From Collinsella sp. AF02-46-1 (GTDB lineage: Bacteria; Actinomycetota; Coriobacteriia; Coriobacteriales; Coriobacteriaceae): a stretch of 22,418 nt of DNA. Position numbers and translations under genes: made by a program. Location of the stretch: positions 1 through 22,418 of the forward strand of contig CAKXKM010000028.1 in assembly GCA_934876235.1 (NCBI GenBank), in the 5' to 3' direction. The notes under the pieces are model-generated. The model was given only the letters and a program-made list of their open reading frames with translations. It was not told the DNA's origin and did no database searches. Positions 14,210 through 22,026 of this stretch are shown piece by piece (position 1 is the stretch's first letter; every line of letters starts with the position of its first letter).

Positions 14210-15544
14210 ATGTCCCAGTCTTCGACGCCCGCCGTCACCGATGCCATCTACGATGCATCGTCGCTCGGCCGCCCGCGCATGTTTGTGTTGGGTTTGCAAC
14301 ACATGTTTGCGATGTTCGGAGCCACGGTGCTCGTGCCCGTGCTCACCGGCCTTTCCGTTTCGGCGACGCTTCTGTTCGCCGGCATCGGCACGCTGCTGTT
14401 TCATTTTCTATCGCGCGGTAAGGTGCCCGCGTTCCTGGGCTCCTCGTTTGCCTTTATCGCGGGTTATGCCGCCATTGCGCCCAACGGCGAGGCTGAGCTT
14501 TTGCCCTACGCTTGCCTGGGCGTAGCTTGTGCCGGCCTGCTCTATCCGGTGCTTGCGGCCCTGTTCCGCGCCTTTGGCGCCAAGCGTGTCATGCGTTTCT
14601 TCCCGCCGGTGGTGACTGGCCCCATCGTCATTTCCATCGGCTTGATCCTGGCAAGCTCTGCCATTGCTAACTGCCAGACCAGCTGGTTTGTTGCTGCTAT
14701 TGCCGTTGCCGTGATCATCATCTGCAACATTTGGGGCCGCGGCATGGTCAAGATCGTGCCGATTCTGCTGGGCGTTGTGGTGAGCTATGCCGTTGCGGCC
14801 GCGCTGGGCGAGGTCGACTTCTCTGGCGTCGCAGCCGCCCCCTGGGTTGGCTTGCCCGTCGTGTGGGACAACACCGTGTTTGCGCTCTTTGGACCGCAGT
14901 TCGATAGCAGTCTTGCCACGACGGCCATTATCACCATCATGCCACTGGCCTTTGCGACCATGATTGAGCACATTGGCGATATCTCCGCCATCGGATCGAC
15001 TTGTGAGCGCAACTACATTGCCGATCCCGGCCTGCACCGTACCCTGCTCGGCGATGGCCTGGCGACCATCTTGGCATCGCTCTTTGGCGCTCCTGCCAAT
15101 ACGACGTATGGCGAGAACACCGGCGTGCTTGCCTTGACGCGTGTGTTCGACCCGCGTGTGATTCGCATTGCCGCCTGCTGCGCCATTGTGCTTTCGTTCT
15201 GCCCCAAGTTTGCTGCGGTGATTGCCGCCATGCCGGCATGCGTTATCGGCGGTGTGTCGCTCGTGCTCTACGGCATGATCAGCGCCGTTGGTGTACGTAA
15301 CCTCATCGAGAACCAGGTTGATTTCCAGAACAACCGCAACGTGCTGGTGGCGGCTCTGGTGCTCGTGCTTTCGCTCGGCATTGCCTACAGTACCGCCGGT
15401 GCCATCGTGCTGGAGCTGGGCGGCGTGACGATTTCGCTTTCGGGCCTTGCCGTGGGCTCGCTGGTGGGCATTGTGCTCAACGCCATCCTGCCCGGTAACG
15501 ACTTTGAGTTCGATACTTCCGAGCTTGAGGAGACTGCTGAATAG
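14210..15544 (+). CDS. uraA: Uracil permease, NCS2 family
   Basis: 444 aa integral membrane protein, close to the usual 14-helix NCS2 length. Family hallmarks are GLQHMFAMFGATVLVPVLTG (start of helix 1), TMIEHIGDISAIG with the substrate-binding Glu, and ANTTYGENTGVLALT with the second conserved Glu. These match the UraA (proton-uracil symporter) branch rather than xanthine or guanine carriers. The ATG at 14210 has AAAGGA upstream; a longer open frame begins inside the previous gene and is not needed. Expected location is the cytoplasmic membrane. It is convergent with the esterase gene, with a shared terminator. Confidence 0.92.
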   Translation: MSQSSTPAVTDAIYDASSLGRPRMFVLGLQHMFAMFGATVLVPVLTGLSVSATLLFAGIGTLLFHFLSRGKVPAFLGSSFAFIAGYAAIAPNGEAELLPYACLGVACAGLLYPVLAALFRAFGAKRVMRFFPPVVTGPIVISIGLILASSAIANCQTSWFVAAIAVAVIIICNIWGRGMVKIVPILLGVVVSYAVAAALGEVDFSGVAAAPWVGLPVVWDNTVFALFGPQFDSSLATTAIITIMPLAFATMIEHIGDISAIGSTCERNYIADPGLHRTLLGDGLATILASLFGAPANTTYGENTGVLALTRVFDPRVIRIAACCAIVLSFCPKFAAVIAAMPACVIGGVSLVLYGMISAVGVRNLIENQVDFQNNRNVLVAALVLVLSLGIAYSTAGAIVLELGGVTISLSGLAVGSLVGIVLNAILPGNDFEFDTSELEETAE

Positions 15545-15562
15545 CAGCTGCGTTCAGCCAAA

Positions 15563-15608
15563 TTAAAAATGGCGTCCATGCGTATGTACGCGTGGATGCC
15601 ATTTTTAA
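15563..15608. terminator. Bidirectional intrinsic terminator
   Basis: Near-perfect 19-bp stem (TTAAAAATGGC.TCCA.GC) with an 8-nt loop, bordered by an A-run on one side and a T-run on the other, so it works for uraA on the plus strand and for the esterase on the minus strand. The esterase stop codon (15605-15607) is inside the right arm. Confidence 0.85.
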
Positions 15609-16270
15609 TGCGTCAGTATCCAGTGGATGCCGCGTGCCATGCGCAGGTCAGTTTGGGTAAAGTGATTGCCGGGGTTGAGCTCCAGCGTTGTTGGAATGTC
15701 ACGCTCGATAAACAGCTCTTCCATCGCGCGCGTATCGTCGAGTACGTGCCGCATCATGCGGTTGGGCGTCTTGGTTTCCTTTTTGCCGAGTGACAGATAG
15801 ACGGCGTCGGGCGTAGCTGTCATCGTGCGCTCGCGCGCGTAGTCGATAAAGCCGGGGAACCACAGCGACCCCGATGCACTCGCCGCGCGCTCAAAGACAT
15901 CTGTTTGCCAAAGTGCCCACAGTGCAAAAAGACCCGCCAACGAGTAGCCGGCAACGCCGCGCCAGGTGGGCGGTTGCGGGAGCGATGATTCGGCCTCTGG
16001 GATTATCTGCTTCAACAACTCGTCAAGAAAACCAGCGGCCTGTCCACCAAAGGGCTCGGCATCGCGCACGGTACCGTCGCATACCCAGGGGCTCAGCTCG
16101 CGATTCCAGTTGAGGCTGCCAATGCCGACAAGCGTGAAGGGCGGGCAGTTGAGCTCTCGGCAGCGTTCATAAACCTCCGTGCCGTCGCCCATGACCACGG
16201 GAAGATAGATGACTGGTGCGCTTTCGGCATGCTGTGCATGAACGGTTATCTGCTTTTGATGCGCTTCCAT
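15605..16270 (-). CDS. Alpha/beta-hydrolase esterase (Fes/IroE-like, COG2819 type)
   Basis: 221 aa. GYSLAG (108-113, Ser110) is the nucleophile elbow, and GNHF near the C-terminus supplies the catalytic His (about 203). An Asp or Glu between them completes the triad, but I cannot fix which. The LVGIGSLNWNRELSPW segment is typical of the esterase-D/enterobactin-esterase-like superfamily. No signal peptide is seen, so it is cytosolic. ATG 16270 fits the family N-terminus; the ribosome binding site (AGAGAAG) is weak. The substrate is unknown, and no siderophore genes are nearby. Confidence 0.82.
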   Translation of the reverse strand: MEAHQKQITVHAQHAESAPVIYLPVVMGDGTEVYERCRELNCPPFTLVGIGSLNWNRELSPWVCDGTVRDAEPFGGQAAGFLDELLKQIIPEAESSLPQPPTWRGVAGYSLAGLFALWALWQTDVFERAASASGSLWFPGFIDYARERTMTATPDAVYLSLGKKETKTPNRMMRHVLDDTRAMEELFIERDIPTTLELNPGNHFTQTDLRMARGIHWILTH

Positions 16271-16382
16271 GACGGGCTTCTCTCGGCGTTGTGATATCGA
16301 CGGCCCCCATTGTCGCACGCCGGCTCATGCAGGTTGGGCTAGACCAAAGACAATCTCGTGCATACCCTGCGGACGCATATGG

Positions 16383-16420
16383 AAAACGCCACCGCCGGAG
16401 GGGAGCTCGGCGGTGGCGTT
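16383..16420 (-). terminator. Intrinsic terminator after the first surface-protein gene
   Basis: Perfect 13-bp arms AACGCCACCGCCG / CGGCGGTGGCGTT with a 10-nt loop; on the minus strand the stem ends in GTTTTCC. It lies 57 nt after the stop of the 16478-18268 gene and ahead of the esterase gene. Confidence 0.75.
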
Positions 16421-16477
16421 GTTAAACGGTGCTGGGACTCGGGGCCTTCGCGGGAGCTGCCATGTGCGCAGAGGCGT

Positions 16478-18268
16478 CTAAGAGCGCTTGCGGCTCGCCA
16501 TGGTGCCTTCGGCGATAGCGGCTGTTCCCGCAAGGACGGTTGCCACGATGGCCGCACCCGAGGTGTCGCCGGTTGCCGCGAGCACGCCGGTAGTCTTGGC
16601 TTTCGTGATTGAAGCCGCAACGGCCTTGGTCGGCTTTGAGCACTCAGGCTTGGGGTTCTGCTTGGACTCCGCGGGCTTGCTTTCTGCGGGCTTGGTCTCG
16701 TCGGGCTTGGGGTCTTCCGGCTTGGCTACCTCGGGAGGTGCGATGACCATGCTCTTGGCGACAGCTTCGTTATAGGGGGAGTCGATCACAGCGTCGCCCG
16801 TGCCGATGGCTTGGCCTGCCTCGTAGATGCCGTCACGGAGCTTGCGATAGTCAATGACCTTGCCGCCTTCGGGCGTCTGGATGGCGGCGTTCTCAATCTT
16901 GATGGTGCCGATTGTCTTGCCGTCAGCGCTCATGGCACGGGCAAAGATTGCCGCTGTATCTCCTTCGGCCGTTACCTTGCTGCGGATGATCGAGATGACT
17001 GCGGGTGTGACGCCCTCGCTGGTCTGGGCGATGATGCCGATGTTCTCGCCTTGGGGCTCGGGGCTCGTCTCACCATCTTGGTTTTCGCTGTAGGGGATGG
17101 GGCCGTCGCCGTTCTCGACATAGCGGGCTATGGCCTTGACAACGGAGTCGCTGATGTAGATGTGGCCACCCTCCTCGTTGGGTCGATCGTTTCTGGTGGA
17201 GAATGCAGCCGAAACCTCGCCTTCCGCAAACGCGTCCACGGTGGAGCCGTTCTTGACGACGATATCGTCTTGGTAGGTGAAGAGGGCAATGGCGTCACCG
17301 TATCTGCCTTTACTTGCGCGGACTGTCACGTTTGCATGATCGAGTGTGATGCCCTTGTGGGCATAGACGCCATATTCAACACCGTTTGCGTTGAGGGAGG
17401 CGTTTGTGGCTGCGAGGCTGCCCTTGGCCTCGACGGCGGCGTCTTTCTCGGAGCTCGCCTTGACCTGGCTGCCGTCCGAGATATTGATGTTGCCGCCGCT
17501 CCAAATGGCCTCACCATCCGCTGAGCTTGCCTCGACTGTGCCGCCACCCTTGATGGTGAGGTTCTTGTCGGTTCCGATACCCTTGTCCTTGGTAGCCCTG
17601 GCGGTGACGGCCCCGCTGTCGTCAATCGTGATATTGCCGTTTGCCCTGATGCCATCCGATACGCCCGTGGCGTTGACGTTGCCCGAACCTTTGATAGCGA
17701 GATCGCCCTCGGCGTCGATGGCATCAAACCCAGCGCTCGTGGCGTTGACGGATCCGGCTCCGTCGATGTTGATATTACCCGTGGAGAGGATAGCGTCCTC
17801 AGTAGATGTCACGATGAGCGTGCTGCCCGCGTCGCCTTGGATATTGAGCTCGGCGTTCTCATTCTTGCCATGAGAAGCCTTGATGCCTTCGATCCAGTCG
17901 GCAGTGACGATGTTGTTTCCCGAGTAATTCACGTTGAGCTTGCCTGCGGCCTGGATCTCGCCGCCGTTATAGTTGTTGAGCTTCAAGTCGTCGGCGCCGT
18001 CCCACGACCAGGTGCCGGTCTCGTCGCCCGCCGCAGTGCCGGCGTTGTATTTGGTTTCGCCGACCTTGACCCATTCCGCCGCGAGCGAGACGCTCGGCAT
18101 GAGCAGCGAGCTCACCGTGAGCGCGCACACGGCGCCTACGACGATGCGGCGCGTCACGCGGCGCCAGCTGCCGTGCGCGAGTCCTATGCGACGGCGAACG
18201 TCGGGTTCGGCAACATGGGTTCCGGCGGTAGTGTCATTGCGTTTGGGGGTCGTGAACAAGGCTGCCAT
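16478..18268 (-). CDS. Secreted beta-repeat surface protein with LAATG sorting signal (copy A)
   Basis: 596 aa. A long Arg-rich N-region (1-41) precedes a hydrophobic core (about 42-62) and a likely cleavage after SLAA (64). The middle (about 130-330) is made of repeats of roughly 23-24 residues with the pattern GNI-x-I-x-GSG-x-V-x-A, including DGIRANGNITI and EAIWSGGNINI, predicted to form a right-handed beta-helix as in carbohydrate-binding-domain (Cthe_2159/DUF4353-like) proteins. A Lys/Pro/Glu-rich wall-spanning linker follows, then LAATG (563-567), a hydrophobic segment and the tail SRKRS. LAxTG is the class E sortase signal, so wall anchoring is expected. The ATG at 18268 has GGGAG upstream. 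It is the downstream member of a tandem pair with 18540-20312. Ligand unknown. Confidence 0.82.
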   Translation of the reverse strand: MAALFTTPKRNDTTAGTHVAEPDVRRRIGLAHGSWRRVTRRIVVGAVCALTVSSLLMPSVSLAAEWVKVGETKYNAGTAAGDETGTWSWDGADDLKLNNYNGGEIQAAGKLNVNYSGNNIVTADWIEGIKASHGKNENAELNIQGDAGSTLIVTSTEDAILSTGNINIDGAGSVNATSAGFDAIDAEGDLAIKGSGNVNATGVSDGIRANGNITIDDSGAVTARATKDKGIGTDKNLTIKGGGTVEASSADGEAIWSGGNINISDGSQVKASSEKDAAVEAKGSLAATNASLNANGVEYGVYAHKGITLDHANVTVRASKGRYGDAIALFTYQDDIVVKNGSTVDAFAEGEVSAAFSTRNDRPNEEGGHIYISDSVVKAIARYVENGDGPIPYSENQDGETSPEPQGENIGIIAQTSEGVTPAVISIIRSKVTAEGDTAAIFARAMSADGKTIGTIKIENAAIQTPEGGKVIDYRKLRDGIYEAGQAIGTGDAVIDSPYNEAVAKSMVIAPPEVAKPEDPKPDETKPAESKPAESKQNPKPECSKPTKAVAASITKAKTTGVLAATGDTSGAAIVATVLAGTAAIAEGTMASRKRS

Positions 18269-18412
18269 GGTTGCTCCCGTTCTCATAGGGCCTATACGGC
18301 TAGGTTCAGCGTATCTGCTGGATGTTGCCGGCGGTAGTGCCGTTTGGAGGGCAAAATGGCCAAAATGGGGGAGAAATAGGCCGCACGCCGGCGCAGGGAC
18401 CGACGCTAAAAG
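18269..18412 (-). promoter_or_regulatory. Leader of copy A, conserved with the leader of copy B
   Basis: The 5' region aligns with 20313-20456. Conserved blocks are TTTTGG-N12-CTCCAAA (a short inverted repeat), GGCACTACCGCCGGC and the palindrome ATAGGGCCTAT (18285-18295) just upstream of the ribosome binding site. These are candidate promoter or operator elements; no standard -10/-35 pair is obvious. Confidence 0.45.
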
Positions 18413-18447
18413 AAAAGCGCGGGGCCGCATGGCGACTCCGCGCTTTA
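18413..18447 (-). terminator. Duplicated permease-type terminator
   Basis: AAAGCGCGGG / TCCGCGCTTT arms with a small inner hairpin, followed on the minus strand by TTTTCTTTTA. It is a copy of the terminator at 20457-20495 and now serves the upstream surface-protein gene 18540-20312, which has no other hairpin after its stop. Confidence 0.7.
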
Positions 18448-18472
18448 TTGTTCAGCTTTTGCAGCCTTGCCC

Positions 18473-18517
18473 TTACGCTACGAAGAAGTAGACGGGGAAG
18501 GCAAGGGCTGCGATCCA
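18473..18517 (-). pseudogene. Remnant of the permease gene 3' end (duplication scar)
   Basis: These 45 nt encode WIAALAFPVYFFVA plus a TAA stop and differ at only three positions from the last 14 codons and stop of the permease gene at 20520 (WIAALAFLVYFFVA, TAG). Similarity continues into the following terminator but stops sharply beyond 18518. No start or body of the permease is present, so this is a fragment carried along when the surface-protein gene was duplicated. Confidence 0.85.
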
Positions 18518-18539
18518 CCCGTCCTGTGCGAAAAAGTGT

Positions 18540-20312
18540 TTACGAACGTTTGCGACTCGCCAGGGCGCCTGCGGCGATGGCGGCTGTTCCCGCAAGGGCG
18601 GCTGCCACGATGGCTGCGTTCGAGGTGTCGCCGGTTGCCGCGAGCTTGCCGACGGTCTTGGCTCCCTTGGCTGCAACTGCAACGGTCTTGGTTGTCTTCG
18701 TGCCCTCGGACTTGGAACCCTCGGGCTTGGTCTTGCCGTGCTTTTCCTCGGGCTTGGTCTCCTCGGGAGGCACGATGACCGTGCTCTTGGCGACAGCGGC
18801 GTCATAGGGGGAGTCAATCGTGGCATCGCCCGTGCCAATGGTCTGCCCCGCCTCGTAGACGATGCCGTCGCTGAGCTCTTCCTTGTTGCGATAGTCAATG
18901 ACTTTGCCGCCTGCAGGCGTCTGGATGATGGCGTCCTTGATTTCGATGGTGCCGATCGCCTTGCCGTCCGCGCTCATGGCAAGGGCGAAGATAGCCGCCG
19001 TGTCTCCCTCGGCCGTGACCTTGCTGCGGACGATCGAGATGGTCGCGGGCGTGATGCCCTTCTCGGTCTGCGCGAAGATGCCGATGTTCAGGCCCTCGGA
19101 CTCAGGGATGATTTCGTCGTTTTGGTCTCCACTGTAGTGGTCGGGGCCGTCGCCGCCGGTCTCGGCATAGCGGGCTATGGCCTTGACAACGGAGTCGCTG
19201 ATGTAGATATGGCCACCCGCTTCGTCGGAGTAGAAATTACTGGTGGAGATTGCAACCGAGAACCTGCCTTCTGCGAGCGCATCCACAGTCGAGCCGTTCT
19301 TGATGACGATGTTGTCCTCATCGGTGAAGAGTGCGCTGGCTTCCCCGCCATCTGAGCTTGCGCGGACCGTCACGGTCGCGCCATCGAGCGTGATGCCCTT
19401 GTAGACATAGATGCCATACCCAACGCCACTTGCGTTGAGGGAAGCGTTCGTGACCGTGAGGCTGTTTTTACCGTCGATGGCGGCGTCTTCCTCGGAGCTT
19501 GCCTTGACCTGGCTGCCACCCGAGATCTCGATGTTGCCGTCGGCCCAAATCGCATTGTCTTTGATAGAGCTTGCCTCTACCTTGCCGCCGCCCTTTATGA
19601 TGAGGTTCTCGTTAGCATCGATACCCTGATCCTCGGTGGCCTTGGCGGTGACGGTTCCGCTGTTGTCGATCGTGATGTTGCCGTCGGCCCTGATGCCATC
19701 CGAATCGCCCGTGGCGTTAACGTTTCCCGAGCCCTTGATGGTGACATCGCCCCCGGCATCGATGGCATCGTGCTCGGTGCTCGTGGCGTTGACAGTGCCA
19801 GCGCCGTCGATGTTGATGTTGCCGACGGAAGTGATGGCGTCACGAGAAGATGTCACGTTGAGCGTGCTGGACGCGTCGCCCTGAATATTAAGCTCGGCGT
19901 TCTCGTTCGCGCCATCCTTAACCTTGATGCCGCGGCCGTTGTCGTTAGTGACGGTGTTGTTGCCCTCGTAGCTCACGTTGAGCTTGCCCGCTGCCTCGAT
20001 CGCGCCGCCGTTATAGCCGTTGAGCTTCATGTCGTCGGCGCCGTCCCAGCTCCAGGTGCCGGCGGCGTCGCCCGCCGCGGTGCCGGCGTTGTATTGGGTG
20101 CCGCCGACGTCCACCCACTCGGCCGCGAGCGAGACGCTCGGCATGAGCAGCGAACTTACCGTGAGCGCGCATACGGCGCCTACAACGATGCGGCGTGTCA
20201 CGCGGCGCCAGCTGCCGTGTGCGAGCAGCGTGCGACGGCGCACGTCGGGCTCGACAAAATGGGCTCCAGAGGTTTTGTCATTGCGCTTGGGGGTCGTGAG
20301 CAAGGCGGCCAT
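18540..20312 (-). CDS. Secreted beta-repeat surface protein with LAATG sorting signal (copy B)
   Basis: 590 aa, a clear paralogue of copy A along the whole length. The N-terminus (MAALLTTPKRND) and the signal core (RRIVVGAVCALTVSSLLMPS) are almost identical, with cleavage expected after SLAA. The repeat region shows about 23-24-residue units such as DGIRADGNITIDNSG and NAIWADGNIEISGGS, suggesting a beta-helix. The linker is shorter and differs (ETKPEEKHGKTKPEGSK). LAATG (557-561), a hydrophobic stretch and SRKRS complete a class E sortase-type anchor. The start has GGGAGTAACC upstream. It lies next to the intact purine permease gene and its terminator, which is the likely ancestral arrangement. 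A role in glycan or host-surface binding is inference. Confidence 0.82.
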   Translation of the reverse strand: MAALLTTPKRNDKTSGAHFVEPDVRRRTLLAHGSWRRVTRRIVVGAVCALTVSSLLMPSVSLAAEWVDVGGTQYNAGTAAGDAAGTWSWDGADDMKLNGYNGGAIEAAGKLNVSYEGNNTVTNDNGRGIKVKDGANENAELNIQGDASSTLNVTSSRDAITSVGNINIDGAGTVNATSTEHDAIDAGGDVTIKGSGNVNATGDSDGIRADGNITIDNSGTVTAKATEDQGIDANENLIIKGGGKVEASSIKDNAIWADGNIEISGGSQVKASSEEDAAIDGKNSLTVTNASLNASGVGYGIYVYKGITLDGATVTVRASSDGGEASALFTDEDNIVIKNGSTVDALAEGRFSVAISTSNFYSDEAGGHIYISDSVVKAIARYAETGGDGPDHYSGDQNDEIIPESEGLNIGIFAQTEKGITPATISIVRSKVTAEGDTAAIFALAMSADGKAIGTIEIKDAIIQTPAGGKVIDYRNKEELSDGIVYEAGQTIGTGDATIDSPYDAAVAKSTVIVPPEETKPEEKHGKTKPEGSKSEGTKTTKTVAVAAKGAKTVGKLAATGDTSNAAIVAAALAGTAAIAAGALASRKRS

Positions 20313-20456
20313 GGTTACTCCCATCCTCATAGGGCCTATGCGATTACGCCCAGCATATCTGCAGGATGTAGCCGGCGGTAGTGCCGTTTGGAGAGCAAAA
20401 CGTCCAAAACTTGCGAAGCAATACATCGCGCGTCCGTGTGGCGCCTGGCTTTAAAA
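20313..20456 (-). promoter_or_regulatory. Leader of copy B, conserved with the leader of copy A
   Basis: Shares with 18269-18412 the TTTTGG-N-CTCCAAA inverted repeat, GGCACTACCGCCGGC and a slightly longer palindrome CATAGGGCCTATG (20328-20340) ahead of the GGGAG ribosome binding site. The conservation between diverged copies points to regulatory function, or simply to shared descent. Confidence 0.45.
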
Positions 20457-20495
20457 GCAAAGCGCGGAGCCGCTCGATGCGACTCCGCGCTTTGC
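20457..20495 (-). terminator. Intrinsic terminator of the purine permease gene
   Basis: Perfect 13-bp arms GCAAAGCGCGGAG / CTCCGCGCTTTGC with a 13-nt loop, followed on the minus strand by TTTTAAA. It lies 25 nt after the permease stop and was duplicated at 18413-18447. Confidence 0.85.
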
Positions 20496-20519
20496 TGTTT
20501 GGTATTGCGAATCTTGCGC

Positions 20520-21833
20520 CTACGCTACAAAGAAGTAGACGAGGAAGGCAAGGGCTGCGATCCACATGAGCGGCTTGATCTTGGATGCCTCGCCCTTAAA
20601 GAGCGCGACGACCACGTAGGCGATAAAGCCCAGACCAATGCCGGCAGAGATGGAGTAGGTGAAGGGCACGCCGGCGACAATCATGAACGCCGGGAAGCCC
20701 TGCGACACGTCGGACCAGTCGATCTCGGAGGCCTCGCTCATCATGAGGTAGCCGACGTAGACCAGAGCACCGCAGGTGGCGGCGCTGGAAACGATGGTGA
20801 CGATGGGGGAGAAGAACGCGGCGAGAATGAACAGCACGCCGGTGGTGACGGAGGTGAGGCCCGTGCGGCCACCGTCGGCAGCGCCAGAGGTGGACTCGAC
20901 GAAGGTGGTGATGGAGGAGACGCCCATAAAGCCACCGGCAGCAGCGGCCACGGAGTCGACGACCAGGATGGGACGGATGTCCTCGACATTGCCGTCCTCG
21001 GTCAAGAACTCGCCCTGCTTGGCGACGGCCATCGCGGTGCCCATGGTGTCGAAGAAGTCGCTCATGAGCAGCGAGAAGGCAACGACGAGCAGCATCGGGT
21101 CGGTCAGGACCTTCACGATGGCAAGGTTGCCGTCGGCAGTGCTGGCAAACGGGGCGCCGAAGGTCGAGAAGTCGAGCGGTGCGATGAGGCCCTCGGGCGC
21201 ATGGGTGACGCCCAGCGGGATTCCGGCGATAACGGCGACGATGATGCCGATGAGCAGCGAGCCCGGCACGTTGCGGGAAGCCAGGGCAACCGTCACGACG
21301 ATGGAGATGATGCCGACGATAAAGGTGGGGGAGGCGATGTCGCCCAGGCCGACGAGCGTACCGGCGCCAGCGGTGATGATGCCGGCGTCGCACAGGCCGA
21401 TCATGGCGATAAACAGGCCCAGACCCACCGAGATGGCGTGGCGCAGGACCACGGGGATGGCGTCCATGATGGCCTCGCGCAGGCCGCAAAGGACGAGCAG
21501 CAAGATGACGATACCCTCGAGGAAGATAACGCTCATGGCGACGTGCCAGTCACCGCCGCACATGGTGGTGGTGATGCCCGCGATCATGGCGTTGATGCCC
21601 AGGCCTGAAGCGCAGGCGAGCGGGCGGTTTGCGAAGATGCCCATGCAGATGGTCATGATGCCGGCGCCCAGGCAGGTGGCGCAGGCGAGCGCTCCCGCAT
21701 CAATGCCAGCGCCCGAGAGCACTGCGGGGTTGACGGCGATGATGTAGGCCATCGCCAGGAATGTTGTCAGTCCAGCGCGAAGTTCGGTCCCGATTGTGGA
21801 CTTGCGCTCACTGACGTGAAAAAGTTCGTCCAT
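20520..21833 (-). CDS. Purine (guanine/hypoxanthine-type) permease, AzgA subfamily of NCS2
   Basis: 437 aa polytopic membrane protein. AzgA/PbuG-type hallmarks are ELRAGLTTFLAMAYIIAVNPAVL at the N-terminus (given in part here), SGLGINAMIAG, SDFFDTMGTAMAVAKQG and ESTSGAADGGRTGLTSVTTG. These proton symporters import guanine and hypoxanthine or adenine; the exact base is not readable. The ATG at 21833 has AAGGAAAGGG upstream and gives the usual family N-terminus; an upstream frame to 21878 adds 15 unlikely residues. No purine riboswitch consensus was seen in the 193-nt divergent upstream region. Its 3' end is the source of the remnant at 18473-18517. Confidence 0.92.
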   Translation of the reverse strand: MDELFHVSERKSTIGTELRAGLTTFLAMAYIIAVNPAVLSGAGIDAGALACATCLGAGIMTICMGIFANRPLACASGLGINAMIAGITTTMCGGDWHVAMSVIFLEGIVILLLVLCGLREAIMDAIPVVLRHAISVGLGLFIAMIGLCDAGIITAGAGTLVGLGDIASPTFIVGIISIVVTVALASRNVPGSLLIGIIVAVIAGIPLGVTHAPEGLIAPLDFSTFGAPFASTADGNLAIVKVLTDPMLLVVAFSLLMSDFFDTMGTAMAVAKQGEFLTEDGNVEDIRPILVVDSVAAAAGGFMGVSSITTFVESTSGAADGGRTGLTSVTTGVLFILAAFFSPIVTIVSSAATCGALVYVGYLMMSEASEIDWSDVSQGFPAFMIVAGVPFTYSISAGIGLGFIAYVVVALFKGEASKIKPLMWIAALAFLVYFFVA

Positions 21834-21987
21834 GCATACCCTTTCCTTGTTCGGCCCCGAGTTTAGGCCGATTGACACGAACTCATTTACTATATCGCCT
21901 TTACAACCTTGCTGTTCCTCGCATGTTGATGTTCGGCGCTTTGTAACAGACGGACGGTATTTATCGCATGAAAATGTGTGGGTACCG

Positions 21988-21993
21988 TATACT
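21988..21993 (+). promoter_or_regulatory. Candidate -10 box of the deformylase-like gene
   Basis: TATACT lies 33 nt upstream of the start at 22027, in the divergent region shared with the permease gene. The -35 position is poor. For the permease, TATAGT on the minus strand near 21890 is a comparably weak candidate. Confidence 0.35.
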
Positions 21994-22026
21994 TAAGCGG
22001 TTACAACGACCCCTATGGAGGAACGT

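Noticed and set aside
18269..18430. N-terminal extensions of the surface proteins upstream of 18268 and 20312
   Set aside because: The similarity between the extensions reflects duplicated leader DNA; the GGGAG ribosome binding sites and signal peptides fit the internal ATG.
16478..20312. CRISPR-like periodicity in the surface-protein genes
   Set aside because: The roughly 70-nt periodicity is imperfect, in frame and protein-level (about 23-24 residues), so it is a coding repeat.
20388..21747. Long plus-strand frames opposite the purine permease
   Set aside because: The His/Asp/Gly-rich composition is the expected antisense reading of transmembrane coding sequence; the permease is unmistakable.
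21834..22026. Purine riboswitch upstream of the AzgA-type permease
   Set aside because: The conserved loop and junction sequences of the purine aptamer are absent on the minus strand.
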